Assembly (NCBI RefSeq): GCF_000718775.1
Contig: NZ_JOCB01000060.1
Span: forward strand, 1-48,881
Source of the DNA: Streptomyces sp. NRRL S-31
GTDB taxonomy: Bacteria; Actinomycetota; Actinomycetes; Streptomycetales; Streptomycetaceae
Length of the DNA: 48,881 nucleotides
Direction: 5' to 3'
Part shown: positions 16,315 through 26,158 of the stretch, in pieces
Numbering within the stretch: position 1 is the first letter of the stretch
Layout: each line of letters begins with the position of its first letter
Notes under the pieces: model-generated
Seen by the model: the letters and a program-made list of their open reading frames with translations, nothing else
Databases searched by the model: none
What the model was told of the DNA's origin: nothing
Translations under genes and position numbers: made by a program

Positions 16315-16653
16315 ATGCCGATCCTCCGCTCCGCCGCCCTCTTCGCCGTCGCCGCGCTGTTCGAGATCGGCGGCGCCTGGCTGGTCTGGCAGGGCGTACG
16401 CGAACACCGGGGCTGGCTGTGGGTCACCGGCGGGGTGCTCTCCCTCGGCGTGTACGGCTTCGTCGCCACCTTCCAGCCCGACGCGCACTTCGGCCGCATC
16501 CTCGCCGCCTACGGCGGGATCTTCGTGGCCGGCTCGATCCTGTGGGGCGTGGTCGCGGACGGCTACCGTCCCGACCGCTGGGACATCACCGGGGCGCTGG
16601 TCTGCCTCGCCGGGATGGCCGTCATCATGTGGGCCCCCCGGGGCGGCGGCTGA
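16315..16653 (+). CDS. YnfA/UPF0060 family small membrane protein
   Basis: 112 residues from ATG 16315, four transmembrane helices. Family signatures [44 protein letters not shown] and [31 protein letters not shown] are all present. It resembles small multidrug resistance folds; substrate unproven. Confidence 0.93.
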   Translation: MPILRSAALFAVAALFEIGGAWLVWQGVREHRGWLWVTGGVLSLGVYGFVATFQPDAHFGRILAAYGGIFVAGSILWGVVADGYRPDRWDITGALVCLAGMAVIMWAPRGGG

Positions 16654-16736
16654 CGACCGCACGGGCGGCGCGTGCCGGCGGCCGGGGCTCACATACGCTG
16701 GACGGAACCGACACCGAAGCAGCCACAGGAGCAGCC

Positions 16737-17516
16737 ATGGCCACCGCCGCCCCGTCCGCCGCCTCCCGCATCGCCGTCGTCACCGGCGCGAGCAGCGGCA
16801 TCGGCGCCGCCACGGCCCGGCAGCTCGCCGCGGCCGGCTACCGCGTCGTGCTCACCGCCCGCCGCAAGGACCGCGTCGAAGCCCTCGCCGAGGAGCTGAC
16901 GGACGCCGGACACTCGGCGGTGGCCTACCAGCTCGACGTCACCGACCGGGCGGCCGTGGACGAGTTCGCCTCCGCCTTCCGGACGGTCGGCGTCCTGGTC
17001 AACAACGCGGGCGGCGCCCTCGGCGCGGACCCGGTCGCCACCGGCGACCCGGCCCACTGGCGCACGATGTACGAGACCAACGTCATCGGCACCCTCAACC
17101 TGACCCAGGCCCTGCTGCCCAAGCTGGTGGCGAGCGGCGACGGCGTCGTGGTGGTCGTCTCCTCCACCGCCGGCCACGGCACCTACGAGGGCGGCGCGGG
17201 CTACGTCGCCGCCAAGCACGGCGCGCACGTCCTCGCCGAGACCCTGCGCCTGGAGATCGTCGGCCAGCCGGTCCGCGTCATCGAGATCGCGCCCGGCATG
17301 GTCAGGACGGAGGAGTTCGCGCTGACCCGCTTCGGCGGGGACGCGGAGAAGGCCGCGAAGGTCTACCAGGGCGTCGCCGAGCCCCTCACCGCGGACGACG
17401 TGGCCGAGACGATCACCTGGGCGGTGACCCGTCCCAGCCACGTCAACGTCGACCTCCTGGTGCTGCGCCCGCGCGCCCAGGCGTCCAACACCAAGGTGCA
17501 CCGGGAATCCCGATGA
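16737..17516 (+). CDS. SDR family oxidoreductase
   Basis: 259 residues, AGGAG upstream of ATG 16737. Rossmann TGASSGIG (17-24), NNAG (89-92), catalytic Ser about 143, Tyr156 and Lys160 (YVAAK), all intact. The ARRKDR after beta2 suggests NADP(H) preference. Its best resemblance is to YdfG-type serine/3-hydroxy acid dehydrogenases. The stop overlaps the start of the next small gene (ATGA). Confidence 0.92.
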   Translation: MATAAPSAASRIAVVTGASSGIGAATARQLAAAGYRVVLTARRKDRVEALAEELTDAGHSAVAYQLDVTDRAAVDEFASAFRTVGVLVNNAGGALGADPVATGDPAHWRTMYETNVIGTLNLTQALLPKLVASGDGVVVVVSSTAGHGTYEGGAGYVAAKHGAHVLAETLRLEIVGQPVRVIEIAPGMVRTEEFALTRFGGDAEKAAKVYQGVAEPLTADDVAETITWAVTRPSHVNVDLLVLRPRAQASNTKVHRESR

Positions 17517-17659
17517 GCGACGCCGACTCCCCGGAGAAGCGCCGCCTGGCCCAGGAGACGAAGGACCAGCGCCAGGTCTGGTACTTCCTGGCCTACTTCC
17601 TCTTCGGCATCCACTTCGTGGCGTTCGTCATGATCTACGCGGTACGGCACGCGAAGTAG
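17513..17659 (+). CDS. Small single-helix membrane protein (DUF6126-like)
   Basis: 48 residues: charged N-terminus (MSDADSPEKRRLAQETKDQR), then one hydrophobic helix VWYFLAYFLFGIHFVAFVMI, ending YAVRHAK. ATG 17513 overlaps the SDR stop by four bases, so it is translationally coupled and its coding status is well supported. Possible roles are a membrane anchor or regulator for a partner; function unknown. Confidence 0.8.
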   Translation: MSDADSPEKRRLAQETKDQRQVWYFLAYFLFGIHFVAFVMIYAVRHAK

Positions 17660-17667
17660 CGGGCCGG

Positions 17668-18861
17668 TCAGCCCTTCACGCAGACGACCTGCTTCAGCTT
17701 GGCCACCACCCGGACCAGGTCCCGCTGCTGGTCGATGACCTGGTCGATCGACTTGTACGCACCCGGTATCTCGTCCACGACGCCGGAGTCCTTGCGGCAC
17801 TCCACGCCCCGGGTCTGCTCCTCCAGGTCCCTGGTCGAGTACCGCCGCTTGGCCGCGTTCCGGCTCATGCGGCGGCCCGCGCCGTGCGAGGCCGAGTTGA
17901 AGGCCAGCTCGTTGCCGAGGCCCTTGACGATGTACGAGCCCGTGCCCATCGAGCCGGGGATGATCCCGTACTCGCCGGAGCCGGCCCGGATCGCGCCCTT
18001 GCGGGTGACGAGCAGGTCCACGCCGTCGTACCGCTCCTCCGCCACGTAGTTGTGGTGGCAGGAGATCTCCGCCTCGAAGGCCGGCCTGGCCTTCTTGAAC
18101 TCCTTGCGGACCACGTCCTTCAGCAGCGCCATCATCAGCGTGCGGTTGTGCCTGGCGTACTCCTGCGCCCAGAACAGGTCGTTGCGGTAGGCCGCCATCT
18201 GCGGGGTGTCCGCGATGAAGACCGCGAGGTCGCGGTCGACCAGGCCCTGGTTGTGCGGAAGCCTCTGGGCCACGCCGATGTGGTGCTCGGCGAGCTCCTT
18301 GCCGATGTTCCGCGAGCCGGAGTGGAGCATCAGCCACACGGCACCGTCCGTGTCGAGGCACACCTCGACGAAGTGGTTGCCGCCCCCGAGCGTCCCCATC
18401 TGCTTCCCGGCGCGTTCCTGACGGAACCTGACCGCTTCCGCGACCCCGTCGAACCGCCCCCAGAACTCCCCCCACCCGGCCGTGGCCAGCCCGTGGAAGT
18501 CCCCCGGCCCGACGGGCTCCTCGTGCATCCCCCGGCCCACCGGGATGGCCTGCTCGATCTTCGAACGCAGCCGGGACAGGTCACCGGGGAGATCGTTCGC
18601 GGTCAGCGAGGTCCGCACCGCCGACATCCCGCAGCCGATGTCCACCCCGACCGCCGCCGGGCACACCGCGTCCCGCATCGCGATCACCGAACCGACCGTC
18701 GCGCCCTTGCCGTAGTGCACGTCCGGCATCACGGCCAGGCCCTTGATCCACGGCAGGGTGGCCACGTTCTGAAGCTGGCGCAGGGCCACGTCCTCCACCG
18801 TCGCCGGGTCCGTCCACATCCGGATCGGGACCTTGGCACCCGGCATCTCCACGTACGACAT
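17668..18861 (-). CDS. rtcB: RtcB RNA ligase
   Basis: 397 residues from ATG 18861. Metal-binding and guanylation residues of RtcB are visible: Asp75 and Cys78 in VGVDIGCGM, His163 in GGGNHFVEV, His180 in HSGSRN and the guanylated His326 in SASHGAGRRMS. It joins RNA 3'-phosphate or 2',3'-cyclic phosphate to 5'-OH ends using GTP. No archease or RtcA/RtcR gene lies beside it. The upstream region carries two 10-bp direct repeats. Confidence 0.96.
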   Translation of the reverse strand: MSYVEMPGAKVPIRMWTDPATVEDVALRQLQNVATLPWIKGLAVMPDVHYGKGATVGSVIAMRDAVCPAAVGVDIGCGMSAVRTSLTANDLPGDLSRLRSKIEQAIPVGRGMHEEPVGPGDFHGLATAGWGEFWGRFDGVAEAVRFRQERAGKQMGTLGGGNHFVEVCLDTDGAVWLMLHSGSRNIGKELAEHHIGVAQRLPHNQGLVDRDLAVFIADTPQMAAYRNDLFWAQEYARHNRTLMMALLKDVVRKEFKKARPAFEAEISCHHNYVAEERYDGVDLLVTRKGAIRAGSGEYGIIPGSMGTGSYIVKGLGNELAFNSASHGAGRRMSRNAAKRRYSTRDLEEQTRGVECRKDSGVVDEIPGAYKSIDQVIDQQRDLVRVVAKLKQVVCVKG

Positions 18862-18883
18862 GACTTCCTCATTCCCCCGCAAC

Positions 18884-18911
18884 GGCAACAAAAGGCTCAG
18901 TGGCAACAAAA
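18884..18911 (-). promoter_or_regulatory. Direct repeat upstream of rtcB
   Basis: TTTTGTTGCC occurs twice on the minus strand (18902-18911 and 18884-18893), 18 bp from start to start, 23-50 bp before the rtcB ATG. It is unusually A/T-rich for this genome. It could be promoter elements or a tandem regulator site. Confidence 0.45.
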
Positions 18912-19085
18912 CGCAAAAGCGGCGCCAAGGTCGATGAAAGGGACAAGGGACCGGCGTCCACGGCAGTGCGTGCGATACACATTGTCTCCAGGGGGCGCCC
19001 CGCCGCGGCAAGCGAATAACCAGCGGGGACACTGGAGCATCCAGCGAGCGCCCAGCGTCGAGAGACCGTCGAGAGGAGCCCGACC

Positions 19086-20003
19086 GTGCAGCGGAAGGCG
19101 TATGTAACCGGCACCGCCGCCCTCCTCGCGGCGCTGCTGGCCGGCTGCACCAGCGGCTCCGGGGACGACGGCGCCACGGACAACGCCAACCCGGGCGACG
19201 CCGGCACGACCGCGGTCGCCGCGCAGCCCGGCAAGTACCGCACGCTTCCCGAACCCTGTGGCGCGATCGGCCACGACACCCTGGACGCGCTGCTGCCGGG
19301 CATCCAGCGGATCACCGACCCGGTCCAGCGGGACCAGGCGTACCAGGGCGAGGCCGCGCTCACCTACGACACCGATCGCAAGGTCGGCTGCCACTGGAAG
19401 GTCGAGTCGGCCGACGTCACCGACCGGCTCTCCGTCGACTTCGAGCGCGTGGTGTCGTACGACAACACCGTCAGCGACGACGACCAGGCGCAGCGGCTGT
19501 TCCAGGAGAAGCAGGCGGCGGCCGACCTGCCCCCGCCGAGCAGCTCGGTGCCGCCCGCGTCCCCCACGCCCACGGCGTCGGGGAAGGGCTCGCCGAGCGG
19601 CGCCGCGTCCTCGTCCGCGACGGACTCCCCGTCCAAGTCCCCGGTGTCCGCCGGGTCTTCGGGCGCCTCGAAGCCCGCGGACTCCACGGACCCCTCCGGG
19701 GCGTCGGGGGCGGCGGGGGCGTCCGGGTCGACGGACCCCGACTCCGGGACCGCGTCCGCCGAGCTCCAGCCGCGCACGCTCTCCGACCTCGGCGACGAGG
19801 CGTACCTCGACGACCAGCTCGGCACCTCCGGTTCGACGGCCGAACAGCGGACGGTGACTGTGGTGTTCCGCACGTCCAACGTCGTCGTCACCATCCAGTA
19901 CGAGGAGCAGCCGACGGCCACCGGAGCGGTCCCCGACAGCAAGGAAATGCAGGACAGGGCCCGTGACCTGGCCGCGCGGCTGGACGACGCGCTGGGCGGC
20001 TGA
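19086..20003 (+). CDS. DUF3558 family lipoprotein
   Basis: 305 residues, GTG start with AGGAG eight bases upstream. Type II signal peptide with lipobox LLAGC (lipid Cys21). Globular N-terminal part has PCGAIGHDTLDALLPG and CHWKV, the paired cysteines typical of DUF3558. It is interrupted by a Ser/Pro/Ala-rich linker (about residues 150-225), followed by a C-terminal part (RTVTVVFRTSNVVVTIQYEEQP). Extracytoplasmic, membrane-tethered; function unknown. Followed by a paralogue. Confidence 0.85.
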   Translation: MQRKAYVTGTAALLAALLAGCTSGSGDDGATDNANPGDAGTTAVAAQPGKYRTLPEPCGAIGHDTLDALLPGIQRITDPVQRDQAYQGEAALTYDTDRKVGCHWKVESADVTDRLSVDFERVVSYDNTVSDDDQAQRLFQEKQAAADLPPPSSSVPPASPTPTASGKGSPSGAASSSATDSPSKSPVSAGSSGASKPADSTDPSGASGAAGASGSTDPDSGTASAELQPRTLSDLGDEAYLDDQLGTSGSTAEQRTVTVVFRTSNVVVTIQYEEQPTATGAVPDSKEMQDRARDLAARLDDALGG

Positions 20004-20129
20004 CGGCCCGGCCGCCCCCGCCCGGCCCCGCCCGGCGAGCGCCCGAACCGGGACCGCGCGGCTGCTTCACCGCGTACCGTGGCCCCGCAGGAACCCGCAC
20101 GAACACCGAGCGTCATGAGTGAAGGAACC

Positions 20130-21005
20130 ATGCAGCGAGCAGCCCAGCGAGACGACCGTGCCCAGCCCCGCCAGCGAGCCCAGCGCCTTCGCCGCGTCCT
20201 GGTCTGCGCGGCGGCCGTTCCCGCGGTCCTGATCACCGCCGCCTGCTCCTCGGACTCCGGTGACGCGGGGCCCAAGTCCGGCGACGCGAAGTCCACCCGG
20301 TCGGCGGGCGGCAGCACCCGGCCGTCGGCGAGCGCGTCACCGACCGTGCGGGCCGCCGTCTACGGGAAGCTGCCCGACGCGTGCGCGGTCCTGCCGAAGA
20401 AGACCCTCACCGACCTGGTCCCGGGGGGTGTGAAGTCCGCCAAGAAGGGCAGCTCGGACGACCCGTCGTCGCGGGCGTCCTGCTCCTGGAACAGCCTGGA
20501 CAACAACGGCGTGAAGGGCTCCCAGTTCCGCTGGCTCAACGTCTCGCTGCTGCGCTTCGACTCGGACACCACGCGGGGCGCCGGCGACGAGCAGGCGCAC
20601 ACCTACTTCACCCAGCAGGTCAAGGACGCCCAGGCGGTGGACGGCGCGAAGGGCACCAAGGTGGTGCCGCTGTCCGGGACCGGCTCGGAGGCCACCGCGA
20701 TCCGCTACGACCTGAAGAAGAAGGAAGGGCTCTTCAGGCAGCAGACGTTCGTCGTCCGGACCGAGAACGTCGTCGTCACCCTGGACTACAACGGTGCCGG
20801 CCTGGCGGGCGAGAAGACCCCGGACGCCGACGACCTGACGAAGGCGGCCGAGAAGGCCGTCAAGGAGGCCGTGTCGTCGGTCTCCTCCGCCAACGGCGGT
20901 GACGGCGCGTCGAGTTCGCCGACGTCCGGGCCCTCGTCGTCCTCCGCGTCCGCATCGGCCTCTTCCAGCGCCTCCCCGTCCGGGAAGACCGCCGCGAAGA
21001 GCTGA
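20130..21005 (+). CDS. DUF3558 family lipoprotein (paralogue)
   Basis: 291 residues from ATG 20130 (GAAGGA upstream); ATG 20115 is an alternative. A long Arg-rich N-region (QRAQRLRRVL) precedes the hydrophobic core and the lipobox ITAAC (Cys39). It shares with the previous lipoprotein the order DACAVLPKKTLTDLVPGG ... SCSWNS ... TFVVRTENVVVTLDYNG. The C-terminus is a 45-residue Ser/Ala tail. The common FRTSNVVVTIQY / VRTENVVVTLDY strand supports tandem duplication. Confidence 0.85.
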   Translation: MQRAAQRDDRAQPRQRAQRLRRVLVCAAAVPAVLITAACSSDSGDAGPKSGDAKSTRSAGGSTRPSASASPTVRAAVYGKLPDACAVLPKKTLTDLVPGGVKSAKKGSSDDPSSRASCSWNSLDNNGVKGSQFRWLNVSLLRFDSDTTRGAGDEQAHTYFTQQVKDAQAVDGAKGTKVVPLSGTGSEATAIRYDLKKKEGLFRQQTFVVRTENVVVTLDYNGAGLAGEKTPDADDLTKAAEKAVKEAVSSVSSANGGDGASSSPTSGPSSSSASASASSSASPSGKTAAKS

Positions 21006-21060
21006 CCGGAAAGCCGTAGCAGCCTACCGGCACCACGTCCGCCGTACACGTGTGCCACTC

Positions 21061-21074
21061 TGTTGCGCGCAACA
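21061..21074. promoter_or_regulatory. 14-bp perfect palindrome upstream of the DUF2637 gene
   Basis: TGTTGCGCGCAACA, centred about 31 bp before the GTG start, between the promoter region and the ribosome binding site GGGGAGGGGAG. Probable protein-binding site; regulator unknown. Confidence 0.55.
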
Positions 21075-21098
21075 ACACGCAAGGGGAGGGGAGTACGA

Positions 21099-22364
21099 GT
21101 GGCCGTGCCGCAGTTGACCCGGATGCACCGCGTGCTCATAGGCGTAGTCGTGTCCGGCGCCCTGATCATCGCCGGCATCGGATTCGCCGGTTCGTACGCG
21201 GCCGTCCGGGAGCTGGCCCTCCAGAAGGGCTTCGGGAACTTCGCCTATGTGTTCCCGGTGGGCATCGACGCGGGCATCTGTGTCCTCCTCGCCCTGGACC
21301 TGCTGCTGACCTGGATCCGCATCCCCTTCCCGCTGCTGCGCCAGACGGCGTGGCTGCTGACGGCGGCGACGATCGCGTTCAACGGCGCCGCCGCCTGGCC
21401 GGACCCGCTGGGCGTCGGCATGCACGCGGTGATCCCGGTGCTGTTCGTCGTGGCGGTGGAGGCCGCGCGGCACGCGATCGGCCGGATCGCCGACATCACC
21501 GCGGACAAGCACATGGAGGGGGTCCGCCTCACCCGCTGGCTGCTCTCGCCGGTGCCGACGTTCCTGCTGTGGCGCCGTATGAAGCTGTGGGAGCTGCGCT
21601 CCTACGACCAGGTCATCAAGCTGGAGCAGGAACGCCTCGTCTACCAGGCCCGCCTGCGCTCCCGGTTCGGCCGGACCTGGCGCAGGAAGGCCCCGGTGGA
21701 GTCGCTGATGCCGCTGCGGCTGGCCCGGTACGGCGTCCCGCTGGCGGAGACGGCCCCGGCGGGGCTGGCGGCGGCGGGCATCGAGCCGGCGCTGCTGCCC
21801 CCGGCGCCGCAGCAGCCGCAGCTCACGGCGGCGGTCACGGACGCCCGGACGGCCCCGGCGGTGTCCGTCCCGCAGCAGGCGGCCCCCCGGGACGAGCGGC
21901 GCCCCGGCAGGCCCCCGGCGGACGAGGACGAGCAGAGCCCCTGGTTCCAGGCGCCCCGCGAGGTCGAGTACCAGGGCGGCTACGACCCGACGTACGACCC
22001 GATGCTCCAGGAACCCCAGTACGCCCCCGAGGAGCAGTACGAGGAGTGGTACGAGGACCAGGCGCCGGAGGACTTCCAGCAGCCGTCCGCGGAGGAGACC
22101 GGCAGCTTCCCCATCCCGGTGAGCCCGACCCGCACCCGTGAGCTGGGCGAGGGTGGCGGCCCGCCGCGGCCCAACCCGTCGGAGGAGGACTACTACCAGG
22201 TCTTCCGGAAGTCCATCGACGGCAGCTTCCCCACCCCGCACCAGTTCAGCGAGGCGGTCGAGGCGACGTACGGCAGCGCCCTCCCGCCACGCGAGGCCGA
22301 CCGCATGGTCAACCGCTTCACCAACCGCTTCAACGCGGAGCTGGAGGAGGACCACATCGCCTGA
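21099..22364 (+). CDS. DUF2637 membrane protein
   Basis: 421 residues from GTG 21099, which has GGAGGGGAG upstream. The N-terminal ~130 residues contain four hydrophobic helices (HRVLIGVVVSGALIIAGIGF, FAYVFPVGIDAGICVLLALD, TAWLLTAATIAFNGAAAWP, MHAVIPVLFVVAVEAARHAI), the DUF2637 pattern also found in actinobacterial plasmid-spread (Spd) proteins. A long Pro/Glu/Gln-rich cytosolic tail (residues about 195-355) follows. It ends in a small conserved helical module (YYQVFRKSIDGSFPTPHQFSEAV...). It may be a membrane scaffold; function not established. Confidence 0.85.
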   Translation: MAVPQLTRMHRVLIGVVVSGALIIAGIGFAGSYAAVRELALQKGFGNFAYVFPVGIDAGICVLLALDLLLTWIRIPFPLLRQTAWLLTAATIAFNGAAAWPDPLGVGMHAVIPVLFVVAVEAARHAIGRIADITADKHMEGVRLTRWLLSPVPTFLLWRRMKLWELRSYDQVIKLEQERLVYQARLRSRFGRTWRRKAPVESLMPLRLARYGVPLAETAPAGLAAAGIEPALLPPAPQQPQLTAAVTDARTAPAVSVPQQAAPRDERRPGRPPADEDEQSPWFQAPREVEYQGGYDPTYDPMLQEPQYAPEEQYEEWYEDQAPEDFQQPSAEETGSFPIPVSPTRTRELGEGGGPPRPNPSEEDYYQVFRKSIDGSFPTPHQFSEAVEATYGSALPPREADRMVNRFTNRFNAELEEDHIA

Positions 22365-22393
22365 CGGCGCCGGACACCGCGCCCGACGGCATG

Positions 22394-22430
22394 CGAAAGG
22401 GGGCCCTCCCGGTCGGAGGGCCCCCTTTCG
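22394..22430. terminator. Bidirectional terminator between DUF2637 gene and lysS
   Basis: A perfect 16-bp stem (22394-22409 with 22415-22430) and 5-nt loop. The arm begins CGAAAGGGGGCCC and ends with a short A- or T-run on each strand. It lies between convergent stop codons. Confidence 0.9.
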
Positions 22431-22442
22431 CGTCCCGCTCGC

Positions 22443-24185
22443 TCAGTCCCCGAGCAGCGTCCGCACCCGGTCCTGGCCGACGGCCAGCAGCAGCGTCGGC
22501 AGCCGGGGGCCGGTGTCCCGCCCGACGAGCAGGTGGTACAGCAGCGCGAAGAACGCCCGCTGGGCCGTCTTGATCTCGGCCGGCAGCTCCTTCGGCGTGG
22601 CGTCGGCGGAGAACCCGGCCTGCACCTTCGGCACGCCGTACACCAGGTGCGTCAGCCCGTCGAGCGACCAGTGCTCGGCCAGCCCGTCGAGCAGCAGCCG
22701 CAGCGACTGCCGGGACGCCTCGTCGAGCGACTTCAGCAGCTCGGCGTCCGGCTCGTCCCGCACGATGGTGCGCTGGTCGGCCGGGACCTGCGTGTTGATC
22801 CACTCCTCGGCCCGGTCGTACCGCGGCCGCACCTCGTCCAGCGAGGTCAGCGGCTGCTCCGGGTCCAGCTCGGAGAGGATGCGCAGCGCCTGGTCCTCGT
22901 GCCCGGCGGTGATGTCGGCGACGGAGGCCAGCGTGCGGTACGGCAGCGGGCGGGCCGTTCCCGGCAGCTCACCGGCGGCGGTGCCGACGGCGCGCGTGTA
23001 CGCGGCGACGTCGGCCGGCAGGGCGGAGCCGTCGGCGACCTTGGCCGCCAGCTTGTCCCACTCGTCGTAGAGCCGCTGGATCTCCTGGTCGAAGGCGATC
23101 TTGAAGGACTGGTTGGGCCGGCGGCGGGCGTACAGCCAGCGCAGCAGCTGCGGCTCCATGATCTTCAGCGCGTCGGCCGGGGTGGGGACCCCGCCGCGCG
23201 AGGACGACATCTTCGCCATGCCGCTGATGCCCACGAAGGCGTACATCGGGCCGATCGGCCGCTCGCCGCCGAAGATCGGCACGATCTGCCCGCCGACCTG
23301 GAACGACGACCCCGGCGAGGAGTGGTCGACACCGCTGGGCTCGAAGACGACGCCCTCGAACGCCCAGCGCATCGGCCAGTCGACCTTCCAGACCAGCTTG
23401 CCGCGGTCGAACTCGTCGAGCCGGACGGTCTCGGAGAAGCCGCACGCGCCGCAGGTGTACGACAGCTCGGTGGTGTCGTCGTCGTAGGAGGTGACCGTCG
23501 TCAGGTCCTTCCCGCAGTTGCCGCAGTACGGCTTGTACGGGAAGTACCCGGCGGAGCCGGAGCTGCCGTCGTCCTCGGAGGCGGCGCCGGAGCCCTCCTC
23601 GGCCTCCAGCTCGGCCTCGTCCACCTGCTTCTGCTGCTGCTTCTTCGCCGGCTTCGCCTTGGTCCGGTACTGGGCGAGGATCGCGTCGATGTCGCCGCGG
23701 TGCCTCATCGCGTGCAGGATCTGCTCGCGGTAGACACCGGAGGTGTACTGGGCCGTCTGGCTGATCCCGTCGAACTCGACACCCAGCTGGGCCAGCGCCT
23801 CGGTCATCGCGGCCTTGAAGTGCTCGGCCCAGTTCGGGTACGCCGAACCCTGCGGCGCCGGGACCGAGGTCAGCGGCTTGCCGATGTGCTCGGCCCACGA
23901 CTCGTCCACGCCGGCGATACCCGCCGGGACCTTGCGGTACCGGTCGTAGTCGTCCCAGGAGATCAGGTGCCGGACCCGGTGGCCGCGGCGGCGGATCTCG
24001 TCGGCGACCAGGTGCGGGGTCATCACCTCGCGGAGGTTGCCCAGGTGGATCGGGCCGGAGGGGGAGAGTCCGGACGCGACGACGACCGGTTTGCCCGGAG
24101 CCCGACGCTCCGACTCCTCGATGACCTCATCCGCGAAACGGGAGACCCAGTCGGTTGTCTCGGTGCTCTGAGCCACGATCGGCAC
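22443..24185 (-). CDS. lysS: Lysyl-tRNA synthetase, class I
   Basis: 580 residues. HIGH-like motif [10 protein letters not shown] (41-50), KMSSS (325-329) and two zinc-knuckle cysteine pairs (CGNC at 221, CGAC at 245) define the archaeal-type class I LysRS found in Streptomyces. A Lys/Gln- and acid-rich insertion (about 175-210) is variable. Start: GTG 24185 gives MPIVAQS as usually annotated, but it is only one base from GAAGGA. GTG 24176 (MAQSTE) has better spacing. Divergent from argS. Confidence 0.96.
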   Translation of the reverse strand: MPIVAQSTETTDWVSRFADEVIEESERRAPGKPVVVASGLSPSGPIHLGNLREVMTPHLVADEIRRRGHRVRHLISWDDYDRYRKVPAGIAGVDESWAEHIGKPLTSVPAPQGSAYPNWAEHFKAAMTEALAQLGVEFDGISQTAQYTSGVYREQILHAMRHRGDIDAILAQYRTKAKPAKKQQQKQVDEAELEAEEGSGAASEDDGSSGSAGYFPYKPYCGNCGKDLTTVTSYDDDTTELSYTCGACGFSETVRLDEFDRGKLVWKVDWPMRWAFEGVVFEPSGVDHSSPGSSFQVGGQIVPIFGGERPIGPMYAFVGISGMAKMSSSRGGVPTPADALKIMEPQLLRWLYARRRPNQSFKIAFDQEIQRLYDEWDKLAAKVADGSALPADVAAYTRAVGTAAGELPGTARPLPYRTLASVADITAGHEDQALRILSELDPEQPLTSLDEVRPRYDRAEEWINTQVPADQRTIVRDEPDAELLKSLDEASRQSLRLLLDGLAEHWSLDGLTHLVYGVPKVQAGFSADATPKELPAEIKTAQRAFFALLYHLLVGRDTGPRLPTLLLAVGQDRVRTLLGD

Positions 24186-24312
24186 GTCCTTCTTTCTGAA
24201 CGGGGTGACGCTCCATTCTCACAGACCGCCCCTCGCCCGGAAAAACGGCTTTGCCCCCCGTGGGATACTGACCGGGACTATCCACCCCACGAGGAGAACG
24301 GCACCCATTCCT

Positions 24313-26097
24313 ATGGCCTCGGTCACGTCCCTCAGCGACAGCGTCCAGCAGCACCTCGCGTCCGCCCTCACGGCCACCCTGCCGGCGGCCGCCGGCGCGG
24401 ACCCGCTGCTGCGACGAAGCGACCGGGCCGACTTCCAGGCCAACGGCATCCTGGCCCTGGCCAAGAAGGAGAAGGCCAACCCGCGGGAGCTGGCGACCCA
24501 GGTCGTCGCCCGGGTGGAGACGGGTGACCTGATCGAGGACGTCGAGGTGTCCGGTCCGGGCTTCCTCAACATCCGCATCGCGGACCGGGCGATCACCCAG
24601 AACCTGGCCGAGCGGTACGCGGACGAGACGGGCCGCCTCGGCGTGCCGACCGCCGCGCACCCGGGCACCACGGTGATCGACTACGCCCAGCCGAACGTGG
24701 CCAAGGAGATGCACGTCGGCCACCTGCGGTCGGCGGTGATCGGCGACGCGGTGGTGCGACTGCTGGAGTTCACCGGCGAGAGCGTGGTCCGGCGCCACCA
24801 CATCGGCGACTGGGGCACCCAGTTCGGCATGCTCATCCAGTACCTGGAGGAGCACCCGCACGAGCTGGACCACAAGGCGGCCACCGAGGACACCGCGTCC
24901 TCCGGCGAGGAGGCGATGTCGAACCTCGACCGCCTCTACAAGGCCGCGCGGAAGCTGTTCGACTCCGACGAGGAGTTCAAGACGCGCGCCCGGCGCCGGG
25001 TCGTCGACCTCCAGGCCGGCGACCCCAAGACGCTCGCCATGTGGCAGAAGTTCGTCGACGAGTCGAAGATCTACTTCTTCTCCGTCTTCGAGAAGCTCGA
25101 CATGGAGGTCCGGGACCCGGACATCGTCGGCGAGTCGGGTTACAACGACATGCTGGCCGAGACCTGCCGCCTGCTGGAGGAGTCGGGCGTCGCCGTCCGC
25201 TCCGAGGGCGCGCTGTGCGTCTTCTTCGACGACATCAAGGGCCCGGACGGCAACCCGGTCCCGCTGATCGTGCAGAAGTCGGACGGCGGTTACGGCTACG
25301 CGGCCACCGACCTCTCCGCCATCCGCGACCGCGTCTTCAACCTCAAGGCGAACACCCTCCTCTACGTGGTCGACGCCCGGCAGGCCCTGCACTTCCGGAT
25401 GGTCTTCGAGACGGCACGCCGGGCCGGCTGGCTGAACGACGACGTGACCGCCGTCCAGCTGGCCTTCGGCACGGTCCTCGGCGCGGACGGCAAGCCGTTC
25501 AAGACGCGTGCGGGCGAGACGGTCAAGCTCCAGGACCTGCTGGACGAGGCCGTCGAGCGGGCCACGGCCGTGGTCCGGGAGAAGGCCGAGAAGGTGGGCC
25601 TGACCGAGCGGGAGATCACGGAGAACGGCCGCCACGTCGGCATCGGCGCCGTGAAGTACGCGGACCTGTCCACCTCCGCGGTCCGGGACTACAAGTTCGA
25701 CCTGGACCAGATGGTCTCGCTGAACGGCGACACGTCCGTCTACCTCCAGTACGCCTACGCCCGTATCCAGTCCATCCTGCGCAAGGCAGGCGAGGCCCGC
25801 CCGGCCGCCCACCCGGAGCTGGAGCTGGCCCCGGCCGAGCGCGCGCTGGGCCTGCACCTGGACCGGTTCGCGGAGACAGTGCTGGAGGTGGCGGCGGGGT
25901 ACGAGCCGCACAAGCTGGCCGCCTACCTGTACCAGCTGGCCTCGCACCTGACGACGTTCTACGACCAGTGCCAGGTGCTGTCCGCCGACAACCCGGCCGA
26001 GGTCGTGGAGAACCGCCTGTTCCTGGTGGACCTCACGGCCCGCACCCTGCACCGGGGCATGGACCTGCTCGGCATCAGGACGCCCGAGAAGCTCTGA
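24313..26097 (+). CDS. argS: Arginyl-tRNA synthetase
   Basis: 594 residues. Add1 N-terminal domain, class Ia HIGH motif MHVGH (133-137) in [28 protein letters not shown], and the C-terminal anticodon-binding DALR domain ([16 protein letters not shown]...GMDLLGI). Charges tRNA-Arg. The nearest ribosome binding site, GAGGAG (24291-24296), is 16 nt from the ATG. An in-frame ATT two codons upstream (24307) sits at normal distance. Promoter and leader share the 127-bp gap with lysS. Confidence 0.96.
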   Translation: MASVTSLSDSVQQHLASALTATLPAAAGADPLLRRSDRADFQANGILALAKKEKANPRELATQVVARVETGDLIEDVEVSGPGFLNIRIADRAITQNLAERYADETGRLGVPTAAHPGTTVIDYAQPNVAKEMHVGHLRSAVIGDAVVRLLEFTGESVVRRHHIGDWGTQFGMLIQYLEEHPHELDHKAATEDTASSGEEAMSNLDRLYKAARKLFDSDEEFKTRARRRVVDLQAGDPKTLAMWQKFVDESKIYFFSVFEKLDMEVRDPDIVGESGYNDMLAETCRLLEESGVAVRSEGALCVFFDDIKGPDGNPVPLIVQKSDGGYGYAATDLSAIRDRVFNLKANTLLYVVDARQALHFRMVFETARRAGWLNDDVTAVQLAFGTVLGADGKPFKTRAGETVKLQDLLDEAVERATAVVREKAEKVGLTEREITENGRHVGIGAVKYADLSTSAVRDYKFDLDQMVSLNGDTSVYLQYAYARIQSILRKAGEARPAAHPELELAPAERALGLHLDRFAETVLEVAAGYEPHKLAAYLYQLASHLTTFYDQCQVLSADNPAEVVENRLFLVDLTARTLHRGMDLLGIRTPEKL

Positions 26098-26158
26098 CCC
26101 GCGGCACCCCGGGGCCGGTGCGAGCGGGAAGACCGCTCGCACCGGCCCGCGGCGTTCC

